Shown: positions 17,680 to 28,311 of the stretch, one piece after another | Numbering within the stretch: position 1 is the stretch's first letter | Layout: each line of letters starts with the position of its first letter | Origin: Coenobita brevimanus | Lineage: Eukaryota > Arthropoda > Malacostraca > Decapoda > Coenobitidae | NCBI GenBank assembly: GCA_032717465.1 | Contig: CM064681.1 | Span: 11,523,235-11,587,234 of the forward strand | Reading direction: 5' to 3' | DNA length: 64,000 nt | Translations under genes and position numbers: made by a program | The notes under the pieces: generated by a model | The model's input: the letters and a program-made list of their open reading frames with translations, nothing else | Database searches by the model: none | Told to the model about the DNA's origin: nothing

Positions 17680-17865
17680 GGGAGGAACTCCCCAGGTCCC
17701 ATTTTACCCACCAAGCCTAGGTTTCTCCTCAGGTCCTATTTCATCTGGGATATATTGCCAATGGGTCTGTTCCTACCATGGCCCCATTTTCCTACTACCC
17801 ACCCATCCACCAACCATTGCCAGCCCACCCTACAAATCCATCCACACATTCGACCCACTTTAGCT
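17680..17865 (-). repeat. Inverted relative of the TGG-rich/GGTCCAT repeats
   Basis: Read on the minus strand this begins with GGTGGATGGGTGGG-like units and continues with AAAATGGGACC/GGCCATGG-like units. That is the order and vocabulary of 201-1,140, in a short diverged form and opposite orientation. Confidence 0.4.
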
Positions 17866-17869
17866 AATA

Positions 17870-18110
17870 ATAAAGTTGTAAAAATAAAAAATACTCGATG
17901 GTAATTTTCCTACCATGTCGACTTGATTATTTCTAATTTGTTCTAATCATGGTCATCGGATGCCCAACATTAGCAGCTGTTATGTACACTTTAATTCGTC
18001 GTAAAAATTCTCACATGTTAGAGCTGTTTAGAGAGTTCGTATGAATCCCACTCAGCACAAACAGGCTGACAAACAAAAAAAACATTCTCTATTACATATA
18101 AATGAATTGC
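17870..18110. other. No gene recognised
   Basis: AT-rich sequence with no family-like frame. Confidence 0.4.
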
Positions 18111-18114
18111 CTGT

Positions 18115-18800
18115 TACATTAATCGTCAATTAATCTGAATTCTGTTCTCTGAGTCTAACCCTCAAATTTGCGTGTGAGTCAGTTTTGTTCTTTGAGAACA
18201 GCATTCGTTAGTTCTAATTTTGACGAGTTTGAATTTGTCTACAGGTTCCAGTTAGTTCCAATTTTATCAGATAATTAGCAGTCTGTGCAGAGTAATCTTC
18301 TTAGTTCCAATTAAAGGGTTCATCACTTAATCTAGGTTATGTTCTCTGGAGTCTAACTCTCAGGTTACAGGTGAGTTTCTTTGATCCTCTTTGCATCACT
18401 GGCCCTGCCTGCTCCTCTCCGGGGCTTCGAAAAACGTCCTTAAACAAACATCGATAAATGTGCTGGCTCCAATTTGAACCAACAGAGAGACACAGAGAAA
18501 ATCCATTTTTTTTTTTTTTTTTTTTTTACATCATTCAGCGGCTTTGATATATACTGCATTAAATATAGTTCCAGGATTGTCACATGAATCATCAATTAAC
18601 CTTCACTAGTTCCAGTTAATTGATTCATCATTTTAATCTGAATTATGTTCTATGAGTTCACTCCTCAGATTCACACTCGTTTCTGCTCGCCCGGCCAGCT
18701 CCGCTCCGATACTCCGAAAAGCGTTGTTCGACGCACTGAAAAATGTGTAGTTCCACTCTGGACCAACAGAGGGACAGTTTTTTTTTTTTTTTTTTGCAAT
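18115..18800. repeat. Three diverged direct copies of a ~200-300 bp repeat with poly-T ends
   Basis: Units share the order TTAATCTGAATT, GTTCT(C/A)TGAGT, CCTCAGGTT and a CCAACAGAG(A/G)GACA phrase. Two units (about 18,330-18,530 and 18,620-18,797) end in 15-19 T. On the minus strand these would be poly(A) tracts, but the copies lie head to tail. Origin unclear; retroposed SINE-like copies or a tandem duplication both fit. Confidence 0.5.
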
Positions 18801-19369
18801 TTTTGTAACGTTTCGCAGAATTCGAAGAAATATAGTGTACACGTCTAAATTCAATATAAAAAGTTACACTTGCGAGTTGACCTTTCATTGTCTATGGACA
18901 CGTGCTGCCGAACTCACGTGTACATTGTAGTGATATTAGGGCATGTTGGTATGCATACATGTATTGATGGTTAAATCCATTCTCACGGTGATACATTCCT
19001 CTCTCTGTATCTTAGATACAAATGTTCGCTAATATTATTTAGGCTAATTCTACATAAGCAGATCTATATTCACTATTTTTCCTTTTTATCAAACAGTAGT
19101 TTATTCGTATTTTTCTATGCCATATACACAGTTTGATAAGTACATTACATACCGTACGGTATGTGGGTTTCCACTCGACACACTATTACATGATTCTTTT
19201 AGTATGTGTTTACACATTAAAGTGGTATGGCAACAAAATATAGCAACACTAGTGTGGAAGTGAGAATGGAGGAGATGGAGCTAATTAAGTAAGATTCATG
19301 TTCGGTGTGAGAGTGCGAAAAGAGGGCGGGGAGGTAATTAAGTAAGATTCATGCACGGTAATCATCGTA
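18801..19369. other. No gene recognised
   Basis: AT-rich sequence. A short direct repeat, TTAATTAAGTAAGATTCATG-like, occurs near 19,285 and 19,335. Confidence 0.4.
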
Positions 19370-20900
19370 ATAGATTTTAACCTGCCAAGACTAAACTTGC
19401 AGAAATTGACAGGGACCGCAGAGACAGGACAAATTCTCAATGTAGTGCAGGGTAATATCATCTCAGTATATCAGGGAACCCACCTGATGGAATAATAGAC
19501 CACTTTTGGTTTTATTTAGAGAACATTATTGGCGATACATAAATAGGCAGAAAGACAAAAATGGTGATCGTGAAGACTTTAAGTTTAAATTTAGTTGGAA
19601 TGGCCATATCCATGAAAACTAATCGTCTGTTCCCAAGTTTCGTTAAAGAATTTCGTGTGATTAAAGTGTGTTTCAGAGGAACCGTACTCCAAGGGCAGGC
19701 TGGTTACTCTAGGGGAGAGTTAGGTCAGTTGGGAAACCCAGGGCATAGATGAACGACAGGAAGTAAGGTGGGAGTGTACGGCAGGTCACTGCAGTGAATC
19801 CATGTCAGGTATGAAGTAGCCCGTTTGTGAGTGAGAAGTACAATGAGTTAGTAGATATAATACAAAAGAGGCAAGGAGAGACACATCCATTCAGAGGCAT
19901 TTTGAACGATTAATTCAAGACTAATCATGGGTTAGCCATAAATAATATATGAAAAAATATAAGGGGGCGAGGAGCACTTACGTAACCGACACACGATTTT
20001 GAACATGGAGGTAAAGAGGAGAGATAATGACGGCAAAATGTGGCTATGAAACTGGGGTTGCTCGAGACTCGAAAGAAAATACCAAGGGTTGTTGTCATCT
20101 GTACCGTGCAAAAAGCTGAAGATGGGATAGGACTTCTCAGAACAGAATTAGGCAACATCATAAGTGAATATACATACATGTGCTCTATCCCAAATAATTA
20201 TTGCGTATCAGTATTTACAAAGGGAAATTCTATATCAGATCTCTAGGGCAACAGTCGTTTACGATGATATTATTATGGACAATTTTTTAGTAAAATAACT
20301 ACTAATAAGAAGGAAGTATTGAAAGAAATGAATAAGCTAAAATCTCGAATCTCCAAGTCCGGACGGTATATACAGACAAAAAGTACTAGGGACACCAAAG
20401 AAGAATTATGTCATTAAACACATCATTATTTAATTATTCTTTAAGTTCAGAAGTTGAAGGAGCATTGAAGACAGAGAGACGTCGTACCCATTATTAATTA
20501 GGATCACAAATTAGTTGTAGCTGAATTATAGTATAATAAAGCTAACATTTACAGTAGGAAAAATGCTAGAATAAATCTTGGCAAATGAAATTATGAGAGC
20601 ACTTACAAAATTTTTTATTTCATAAATATGAAAGCCAGCAAGGATTCGTACAGTGTGGTCCTGCCTCACACACTTAAAATTTTTTCAAGGCTATGAGGCA
20701 GTGGACAGTCATAAAAGCATGCAATATCATATATCTGGACATTAATAAAACTTTCGATAGTGTTCCACACAAAAGTTTAACTACCGGTAGTGAGGTTCGT
20801 GGACACGGTGTGGTCGGCGATGTCTTAAAATGGATAGAATCCTGAATGGACGAAACAATAGAGTTTTAAAATATCGTACAAGTCGGATAGGGGATTAGTA
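19370..20900 (+). pseudogene. CR1-like LINE relic (endonuclease and RT remnants)
   Basis: Plus-strand frames, much interrupted, show in order an endonuclease-type GDFNLPRLN-like start near 19,378 (here read as DFNLPRLNL), a linker, and an RT palm stretch near 20,735-20,850 reading YLDINKTFDSVPHK and then GDVLKWIES. In CR1/L2-type elements the matching phrase is typically YLDFSKAFD.VPH. Stops and frameshifts are dense, and no poly(A) or repeat tail is seen. It ends about 50 bases before the Tigger-like left terminus. Clade by resemblance only. Confidence 0.55.
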
Positions 20901-20948
20901 ACTAGCAGTGCACCAAAAATTAGTACTCCATTCAATATATATATATAT

Positions 20949-23900
20949 CCCTCCAATATCCTCCAATATCCGATGTAATAGGGCCATAGGCAGGTCCGGA
21001 TAGTGGTCCTGTCCAGGATATTAGGCCCCAGCTTATGGACTTGTACTTATGGACCCTAACTCAGAGAAACACCTATACAACTCCCCTCTGGACATGCATA
21101 GCACCTATTTAAGGCCCAAATCACACCAACAGGCACATAAATGACTGAAATAAATGCAAAAGAACCATAAAATGAGGGTTTTTAGAGGTAGGTTCATACA
21201 ATAATAAACATTCTGGTTACTGGCTCCTGGACTGGTACTTATGGACCCTGGCCTAGCCTAACTCAGAAAAACACCTTCCTACTGCACATGCATAGCTCCT
21301 AACACCCTATTCACACCAATAAAAAAGGACATTAAAGAGTGAAATGAGGTGTTTGAGGTGAAGTATAGTATGGAAAAAAGTACATAAGTATGAAACATTC
21401 TGCCTACTTACAGCAAGTCCATGGCCGTCTCGATGAATAACCAGCCTCCTCTCAGACTCTGACAGTAAGGAAAGGATTCCCTGAAGCACTTCCAGTACAC
21501 TGTTCATGAAGTCTTGCACTGAACTTAGTCAATCACCTCCAGAAGTCCATTCTCTTCCCACAGTGCGCACTCTTGTCTAACTTTATGCTCCATTGTAACT
21601 TACTAAGTGTTGCACTCTGCACTTTAACTTTTCCCACTCTTCCTAGCCATTTTCTAAAGCAAAAACAAACATGTCTATTTATGTTAAATTTTGTTCCAAA
21701 TTAGTCTTTTCACTCACAACTGCATAAATCCTTAACACAACACACTGTTTTTCACTGCACAACTCTGTAAATTCCCGTGTGGTCTAGTGGAGACGTTCTT
21801 GCTGTTTAATCACTGTCAGAGTCCGAGAGTATCACTGGCAGGTGACCACAAAGGGGTGCGTCGCTGGGTCGTGGTGATGGCGTACCCACTGCAGACGACT
21901 CTGAAGACAGGAGAGCGCAAACTCACGTCGAGCGGTGACTCCACCGTGGCCTGCACTGTGCTGGGCTGTGGCTCCGGAGTATGAGGGCCTGTCTTGGGGA
22001 GGCAACAGAGTGGAGCCAGGAGGCCCTGGGCACAGCGGGGGTCACGGGCCTGAAAAAACTGTCCAATGCGTTGATTGATGCAAGGACCGACGATTCTGAC
22101 GATTGATGATGGCCTGCCCTGAAAGCACAGCACTTCTCCACACAGTCCCAAGGGCCCCATCTCCCTGTCATGATCCGGGTGTTCCAGGTAGTCTAAGAAC
22201 GAACTCTAGGTGTTCCCCGGAGTGCGCTCAGCAGGAGATGGCTGGAGTAGATGTCATGCTGAGAGGAGTCCGCATCATCGTCACCATCCTCATCGGAATC
22301 TTTCAAGCTGGAGTACTGACACCTGCAACTGAAGACGCGATCTCAATACTCGACAATGCTCTGATACCCAGGATCGCCCTCGTCATCATCCAACCACTCA
22401 TGCATCATCTACATCAACATCGTCGCCATGCGTGCGGCCAGCCCCGTGCATGGAAGTCATCCACGTCAAACCCTAGAAAATCCATTACTCACATCCGTTC
22501 CGAGAAGCAGAGTGAGACCAACCATTTTCTAGAGTCTTGACAGGGACTTCCTTCCATGCACACCTGGCCCAGTTGTAGATTGCAGACTTGATGTGTGTAG
22601 TGGCGAAGAAGTTTTCCCAAAGTCTGCTGGCCTCGCGTGTCACGTCCCTCCCTCGCGCTCAGTCCTCATCCTCGAGAACAACCATCACCTCATCCAGGAA
22701 CTTCCGGCCGGTATAGGTGCTTTGTTTGCCACGATCACTCCCCTTGGTCCATTGGTTGGATGAGAGCGAGTTGTATTAGGTGGCAGAAACATGCACCTAA
22801 TCCAGTAGCATTCCTCAGCCCACCAAGTCCTTGTCGCATGGGTGGGTAGGTGCATTGTCCAAGGAGAAGGAGGGCCTTTACCTGGTCGGTGTAGCGGGAT
22901 TCCCAGTGTCTTCATCTGGTAATTGATGACACTCCTTGACGAAGTGGCGGTGGAACCAGTCTTTGAAGATCTGGGCTGTAAACCATGCCTTCAAAGAATG
23001 GTACCGAAGACGACAGAGAAAGGACATCCATCACCCCACGAGAGACACCGAGGCTGCTTTTAGCATGGCCAACAATAACGGGCTTAAGCCGGTGCATGCC
23101 GTTAGCATTGGCACAACACACAGCAGATATCCGTTGCTTGGAGAGCTTGCTTGGCCAGGTACACGCTTCTCCGTCTCCTCGGCTAGAGTGTTCGTTGGCA
23201 AAAGAGCGATAGAATAAACCAGTTTCGTCCTTGAGCATTGTGAACTTGACCGAGAGTGGGAGACCCTCCCTGTCGATCAAGCCCTTTGCACCTTGTGCCG
23301 AAACTCATCAACTCCACCATCCTCGTTAGCGTCCAAAGCTTACGCCATGAGCTTTTCGGTTGGTAAGGCCATGCCACCCGTAGCAGAGCAGAAGAGCCAA
23401 CGCCTCGGGATGCCTTGGAAGTCTAGGGCATTGTGAAGCCTGGAGAACTTCTCAGCAGCAGCCTTCAGCTCCGTTTCATGTACCATCACACCAGCAGCAT
23501 GTTGCTGTCGATACCAAATCAATGTGGAGCAGTCGATTTCAGCAAACTTGGGAGTAAACATCACCTTCCTCTCTCCATGTTGCGAATTTTGCTTCTCGGA
23601 GAAGTCAGCCGTGTACTGCATGAGTTTTGTCTCGGGATCTCTTGATATCGAACAAAGTAGATCGGGCCAGGTTAGTTTCGTGGAGGATCATGGGAAGAAG
23701 ACCACCCCACATCTACTTTCTCCAATATCTCCCGTTTCTTCTCCAGAGTCAACACCACTCTCTTCCTCTTCTCAGGTGGCGGGGCCATCATCACACACAC
23801 TAAAAAGAGGCCCGAGCAGCAGGAGTGCCTGCAGCAGGTAAGGAACCACCACAAAAGCGAGCACGTGTGCAGCCATGGCTTGACGAGCGATGCACTGCGC

Positions 23901-24152
23901 CGGCGAGAGACAGGTGGAAAGTGGGGAGGATCCAGTGGCGCTCTATCAGACGTCAGAGGAATGACGATGCCACAACAAAACTGTCCCGGCGCCGCGCGCA
24001 GCAAAGTTCCAAATTATGGGTGGGAAAAATTCGGGTTTTTTTCGATTTTTTTTGCGGTTTTCGGACCATGTTTGGGAATGTTGGATCCCGGGACGATTAT
24101 GTCCGGTTAAGTGGGGATGTTCAGATGGCGTGGGCATTCGGATATTAGAGGG
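20949..24152 (-). mobile_element. Tigger/pogo-like DNA transposon with candidate terminal inverted repeats
   Basis: The left end reads CCCTCCAATATC, an extra CTCCAATATC, then CGATG. The right end (24,135-24,152) is CATTCGGATATTAGAGGG. Its complement begins CCCTCTAATATCCGAATG and matches the left end once the 10-base duplication is allowed for. Both ends sit next to TA/AT-rich sequence, as expected for a family using TA targets, though an exact TA duplication is not clear. Between them lies a minus-strand Tigger-type transposase relic. Confidence 0.6.
22150..23791 (-). pseudogene. Tigger/jerky-type transposase pseudogene
   Basis: Read on the minus strand from two Met codons at 23,786-23,791, the product opens with a basic stretch and a pipsqueak-type helix-turn-helix (RKRVVLTLEKKREIL). 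A CENP-B/Tc5-like DNA-binding region follows (WYRQQHAAG-like, near 23,480-23,530), then a DDE region with DETGLFYRSF (near 23,230), a CANANGMHRLKPVIVGHAKS strand (near 23,070-23,110), DNAPTHP (near 22,845) and FLPPNTT followed by a broken glutamine/proline segment (near 22,740-22,790). This is the pogo-superfamily order and near full length. At least three frameshifts and several stops make it inactive. It lies within the inverted-repeat boundaries given for the element. Confidence 0.75.
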
Positions 24153-24163
24153 ATTACTTATAT

Positions 24164-24176
<13 letters not shown>

Positions 24177-24227
<51 letters not shown>
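24177..24227. repeat. (TA)n microsatellite
   Basis: About 25 TA units between the Tigger-like element and the next LINE. Confidence 0.95.
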
Positions 24228-24229
<2 letters not shown>

Positions 24230-24230
<1 letters not shown>

Positions 24231-25855
24231 GAGTCGTAGGGGGTAGGTAGCCCCGCCCAGGGAAGTACTACCGCCAAGGTCACGGGAGACTCAAGGAATA
24301 GCCTGGATTCCATTTTCTCTCCTAGGCTTTGGTAGCTGGTTACACATCTTTCTGCCTCCACACACACTGGAGGGCATCTGGCTGCCCTCTTTACACAACA
24401 CACACATCCACATTATATTACATTACCTTAAACCAGCTATCTTCTCTCCAAAAATCACCAATCTTGTCATTACATATCATACTCATTCCACAACACATCC
24501 TTGTTCTCCCCCACTTAAAAAGAACCATGGCTGCTGCTATACTTGGAATCAGTGCGGTGGTTTCTCGGGTGACCACCACCGGCAGGCTGGGGATTGTCTG
24601 CACAGGGCCCTCCCAGTTGTCATCAAGTGACTGTGCCACCTCCAGGTGTTGCAGGTTGCCCTAAATCAGTGTAGCAAAATTTTCTTTTGCAATGATTCGG
24701 GGACTTCACTCCAACATCGACTCTGTTCAAAAATTTCCTCCAGTTTGAATCCCCCTGATCTGCTATTTCTGACAGAGACACAAGTAAGCTCCACCCTGAT
24801 TTAGCTAAGATTTAATTTTCTGGATATATCTTGATTCAAAATTTCAGTCCCAAAGGAGGTGTATGTTGCCTTGCTAAATCAGAAATTGCCCTGGAGGAGA
24901 TTACTAAATTTATTTGTCCTTTTTTCGACTATTCCATATACAAATTACATTCTTTTGAGTAAAAATTAAGTAATTTCTGTTGTATTTATCGTTCCCCCTA
25001 ATGCCCCTTCAAGAGCCAGGAGTTTATTTGACTCTCTGTCTTCACAACTTAAGTGTCCTCAACGTTAATACTGCATCAGAAATTACTATTCTGGGTGATT
25101 TTTAATGTCCATAATGTCGAATGGCTCACTTATTCACCCAGAATTGATGACTCTGGTCTTGAATGTGAACTATTTGCAGACTCATTTAATCTCATCCAGT
25201 TAGTCAGTCAACCCCACCCGTGTACCAGACAACCCCACGATCCAAAATCCCCACCTATTGGACTTGTTTCTAACAACCAATTCCAGATAATTATAATGTC
25301 GAAGTGAAGTCCCCCCTCGGATCCTCTCGGATCATTGTCTGATTCAAGCCACCAGTTTCACACCTACCACACCCTCCTGCTCTGAACCTGTCATTGATGA
25401 CCTAAATGGCACTACAACAAGGGCAGACTGGGAGAAGGCTTCAAAATTTTCTCATGGATGTTCCTTGGACCAAGTTTTTACTCCCATGATGCAAATTCCA
25501 CATTGGGCCATTTTATACAGGATTTCATTAAAGTCGGCATGGAAATATTCATTCCCCATCATATTTACAGGAAAAGATGTAATTCTCCTAAATGGTTTGA
25601 CCACAAATGTGCTAGAGCAACAGAACATAAAACAATAGCCTATAACACTTATACAAGGACCAAAACCAAAGAAGCCTTTAACTATTATAAAAATATCAGA
25701 AACCATGCCAAAACTATTATCAATCTTTCTAAATCAAACTTTCTACGTAGACAAGCTAACAAACTACTAAACAATCCAAATGATAACCAAATATTCTGCT
25801 TAACCCTTAATTCATTTTAAAACTAACTTCACTACCACCTCTTCCATTCCACCGT
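24230..25855 (+). pseudogene. Jockey-like LINE, 5' part only (leader, endonuclease, linker)
   Basis: A GC-rich leader (24,230-24,680) is followed by frames resembling the apurinic-type endonuclease of Jockey-like elements: NIDSVQ near the start, an F-VHNVEWL strand near 25,100 where the family has GDFN, and a D-SGLECELFADSF stretch near 25,150. A linker frame (25,458-25,820) is rich in Asn/Lys and reads WFDHKCARAT and then KSNFLRRQANKLLNN. Homology stops near 25,855 before the RT domain, so the 3' part is missing, which is unusual because LINEs normally lose the 5' end. Stops and frameshifts are present. Confidence 0.6.
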
Positions 25856-25872
25856 TATAAAGTATATATATA

Positions 25873-26024
25873 TACTTTAGAGTAAGCGACACTGGTTCAA
25901 CCACAGCACCCCTTGTGTCCGCCAATGCAGTACGATGCTGGGTGAACACTCCCAAAGTTTATTACCCTGCCAGGGCGCGAACCCTGGCTCACCTATGTAC
26001 AAAACTCACACTCTACCACTGAGG

Positions 26025-26026
<2 letters not shown>
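25873..26026 (-). repeat. tRNA-derived SINE, copy 1
   Basis: On the minus strand the head at 26,025 reads TAGCCTCAGTGGTAGAGTG (A-box-like). About 30 bases downstream is GGTTCGCGCCC (B-box-like), followed by a tRNA-unrelated body ending at a TA run. It shares most of its length with 26,831-26,993. The pair of polymerase III box motifs at tRNA spacing supports a tRNA-derived SINE; there is no closed tRNA cloverleaf, so I do not call a tRNA. Confidence 0.7.

Positions 26027-26065
<39 letters not shown>
26027..26065. repeat. (TA)n microsatellite
   Basis: About 19 TA units between the first SINE and the left inverted-repeat arm. Confidence 0.95.
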
Positions 26066-26066
<1 letters not shown>

Positions 26067-26071
26067 CCATC

Positions 26072-26150
26072 ATCCAATCCTACATTGCCCCATGAGGAGT
26101 GTAGGGGCCCGGGCCTAGCCAGTTGGTTTCGACATTTAAGAATAGAGTGA
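26072..26150 (+). repeat. Left arm of a ~80 bp inverted-repeat pair
   Basis: Begins ATCCAATCCTACATTGCCCC and matches the complement of 27,026-27,108 with a few differences. Both arms have TA-rich sequence on their outer side. Confidence 0.75.
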
Positions 26151-26169
26151 CCAGCCTCACTCATCCCTG

Positions 26170-26539
26170 AGTGGCATTACATGAGCAATCAACCCCAACC
26201 CTCCCTTGGGTATAAACCTTCGCCGGCTCAATCCGATGGAGCGCAATAATTACCCTCTAAACCACTAGGTGCCAAAATTTAGTTATATGGTTACCACCCA
26301 GCGTAGTAAATGGTTTCCTGGTGTACAGGAAACCATTTGGCTTGTCACTCAGTGTAGAGTCACCCACAGGCAGAAGGAAAAGGAAAGAATGAAGGAAAGA
26401 AAGACAGAAGAGGGAACGTAAAGTCACCCGTAGGCAGAAGGACAAGGAAAGAATGAAGGAAAGAAAGAAGATGGAAGGAAAGAAGGATGGAAGAGAGGAA
26501 AGGGCAGACACCCAAGAGCAGCACTACACTGAGTGAGTG

Positions 26540-26541
<2 letters not shown>
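26170..26541. repeat. SINE-like repeat R1, third locus
   Basis: Shares the R1 body with 10,848-11,195 and 44,119-44,448, here with an extra internal copy of the CACCCRYAGGCAGAAGGA segment. It carries the conserved hairpin at 26,308-26,338. On the minus strand the left part has a weak tRNA-like look (TAGTGGTTTAGAGGG, then GGTTTATACCC). Confidence 0.7.

Positions 26542-26600
<59 letters not shown>
26542..26600. repeat. (TA)n microsatellite
   Basis: About 29 TA units directly after R1, as in the other R1 copies. Confidence 0.95.
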
Positions 26601-26604
<4 letters not shown>

Positions 26605-26830
26605 CTCATCAGCCGTTTCAGTGTCCACTGCAAGACCGGCCTATCCCTACCGAAATGGGGACGATACAGCCAATGTATCTCTACCAAGTGATTTAGACTG
26701 TCTAGTAGAGATAGTATGTAGGGTGATAAGTGCTTGTAAGTGTAAATGTAGTGTTGGAGTAGCTTTGGATGTGTGTGTAGTATGTGAACCAAGTGTAATC
26801 GGCGCACGCAAGCCGACTGGGTGCAAGCAT

Positions 26831-26993
26831 ACTTTATAGTAAGCGACACTGGTTCAACCACAGCACCCCCTATGTCCGCCAAGCAGTACGTGGCCAGAAG
26901 AACGCTCCCAAAGTTTATTACCCTGGCGGGTCGCGAACCATCGTTCTTCAGTGTAAGAAAACGCACACTTTACCACTGAACCACAGAGGCTCC
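26831..26993 (-). repeat. tRNA-derived SINE, copy 2
   Basis: The minus-strand head reads CTGTGGTTCAGTGGTAAAG (A-box-like) followed by GGTTCGCGACCC (B-box-like). The rest aligns with copy 1, ending in ACTTTATAGTAAGCGACACT-like sequence in plus orientation. The two copies differ at roughly one base in six to eight by eye. Confidence 0.7.
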
Positions 26994-27025
26994 ATATATA
27001 TATATGTATGTATGTATGTATATAT

Positions 27026-27106
27026 CACTCTCATCTTAAATGTCAAGACCAACTAGGCTGCCTAGCCCCAGGCTCCTACGTTCCTCATGGGGCAATGTAG
27101 GATTGG

Positions 27107-27108
<2 letters not shown>
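27026..27108 (-). repeat. Right arm of the ~80 bp inverted-repeat pair
   Basis: Complement of 26,072-26,150. It ends GGATTGGAT next to a long TA run. Confidence 0.75.

Positions 27109-27109
<1 letters not shown>

Positions 27110-27187
<78 letters not shown>
27110..27187. repeat. (TA)n microsatellite
   Basis: About 39 TA units. Confidence 0.95.
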
Positions 27188-27189
<2 letters not shown>

Positions 27190-27470
27190 CACAAGCACAA
27201 AACAGTAAGTTTTGCGTTTTTTCTTGTTCTTTAAGTATTTAGCGGAAAATGTAAACACAAATAATATATGAATTTCTCGTTTCTTTCTATGCATACGTGT
27301 TTAGAGGGGAAAAATACAGGTAAAATGATGTATGGACTTTTTCTTAATTTTAGTTTCATAATTCGACCCTACTTCTAGAGTAGTTGAATAACCCTGTGGT
27401 TTAACAAATACTCCTCAAGATGGAAGAAAAGCATTCGAGCCGAATGCCAATCACAGCGCCAGAATATGCT

Positions 27471-27720
27471 GTTGGCCAAGTCCGAGATTTAGGTCATATC
27501 TTGGTACCCTGAAGGTATCATGTTGATAACTCAAGCCGTTCATGAGATATAATGGTGCTGAAGGCGGGCGATAAAAACAAGTTGACCTTTGGCAGCCATT
27601 TTGGTGACCTTGACCTTGGCCGCAAGTGCCCATTTTCGAGCTCGGCCAAGACTTTGGCCATATCTTGATACCCTGAACGTCTCATGTTGATAGCTCAAGC
27701 CGTTCATGAGATATAATGGG
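27471..27720. repeat. Two direct units of a ~165 bp repeat
   Basis: The phrase from GGCCAAG to TCAAGCCGTTCATGAGATAT occurs at 27,474-27,556 and again at 27,644-27,720. Between them is a TGACCTTGACCTTGGCCGC stretch. Non-coding. Confidence 0.7.
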
Positions 27721-27722
<2 letters not shown>

Positions 27723-27760
<38 letters not shown>

Positions 27761-28240
27761 CTAAGAAGGATAATAGCATCATTCATTAGACCAACCCTGG
27801 AATATGCATCAGTAGTCTGGAGTCCTCATCTCAAAAATCACATAGACAAGATTGAAAAAGTTCAAAGGGCCGCTACAAGATGGATACCAAGCTCAAGGGA
27901 CCCTAAGCTACGAAGAAAGACTAAATTAACTGACTCTACCAACACTACAGGAGAGAAGGAAAAGAGGTGTCATGATAATGCTATATAAGTGCATATCAGG
28001 GAAGGAGAAAATAGACATAAATGATTACTTAACATATGGAGAAGCATCAGCAAGAGGACGCTGCAAAAAACTGCATAAGAAGAGAGGTGATAAAGACGTA
28101 AGGAAATTCAGTTTCTCAAACAGAGCAATTGAGCAATGGAATGCACTACCGAATGAAATAGTGTGTGCCAAAACAATTCACAAATTTAAGGATATGTACG
28201 ATAAATATGGTTTAAGACACGGGACAGTACGAGCTTGACT
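27723..28240 (+). pseudogene. CR1-type LINE C-terminal relic
   Basis: Starts at a (CA)n run (27,723-27,758), then encodes FIRPTLEYASVVWSPHLKN and IEKVQRAATRW. After a frameshift near 27,930 it gives MIMLYKCISGKEKID, KKRGDKDVRKFSFSNRAIEQ and WNALPNEIV. These are the thumb and C-terminal phrases of CR1/Rex-like LINE proteins. The RT palm is missing, so the copy is 5' truncated, apparently at the CA run. No regular tail is seen, though a short TTAGGTAAGAACAA repeat follows at 28,258-28,283. Confidence 0.65.
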
Positions 28241-28311
28241 CATTCCTGTAAAGATACAATTAGGTAAGAACAATTAGGTAAGAACACACACACACACATA
28301 CACACACACAC

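Noticed and set aside
17572..17904. 110-codon Pro/Ser-rich frame
   Set aside because: It coincides with the inverted low-complexity repeat and has no family resemblance.
25873..26026. Possible tRNA gene on the minus strand
   Set aside because: A and B boxes are present, but the acceptor and anticodon stems do not close; fits a tRNA-derived SINE.
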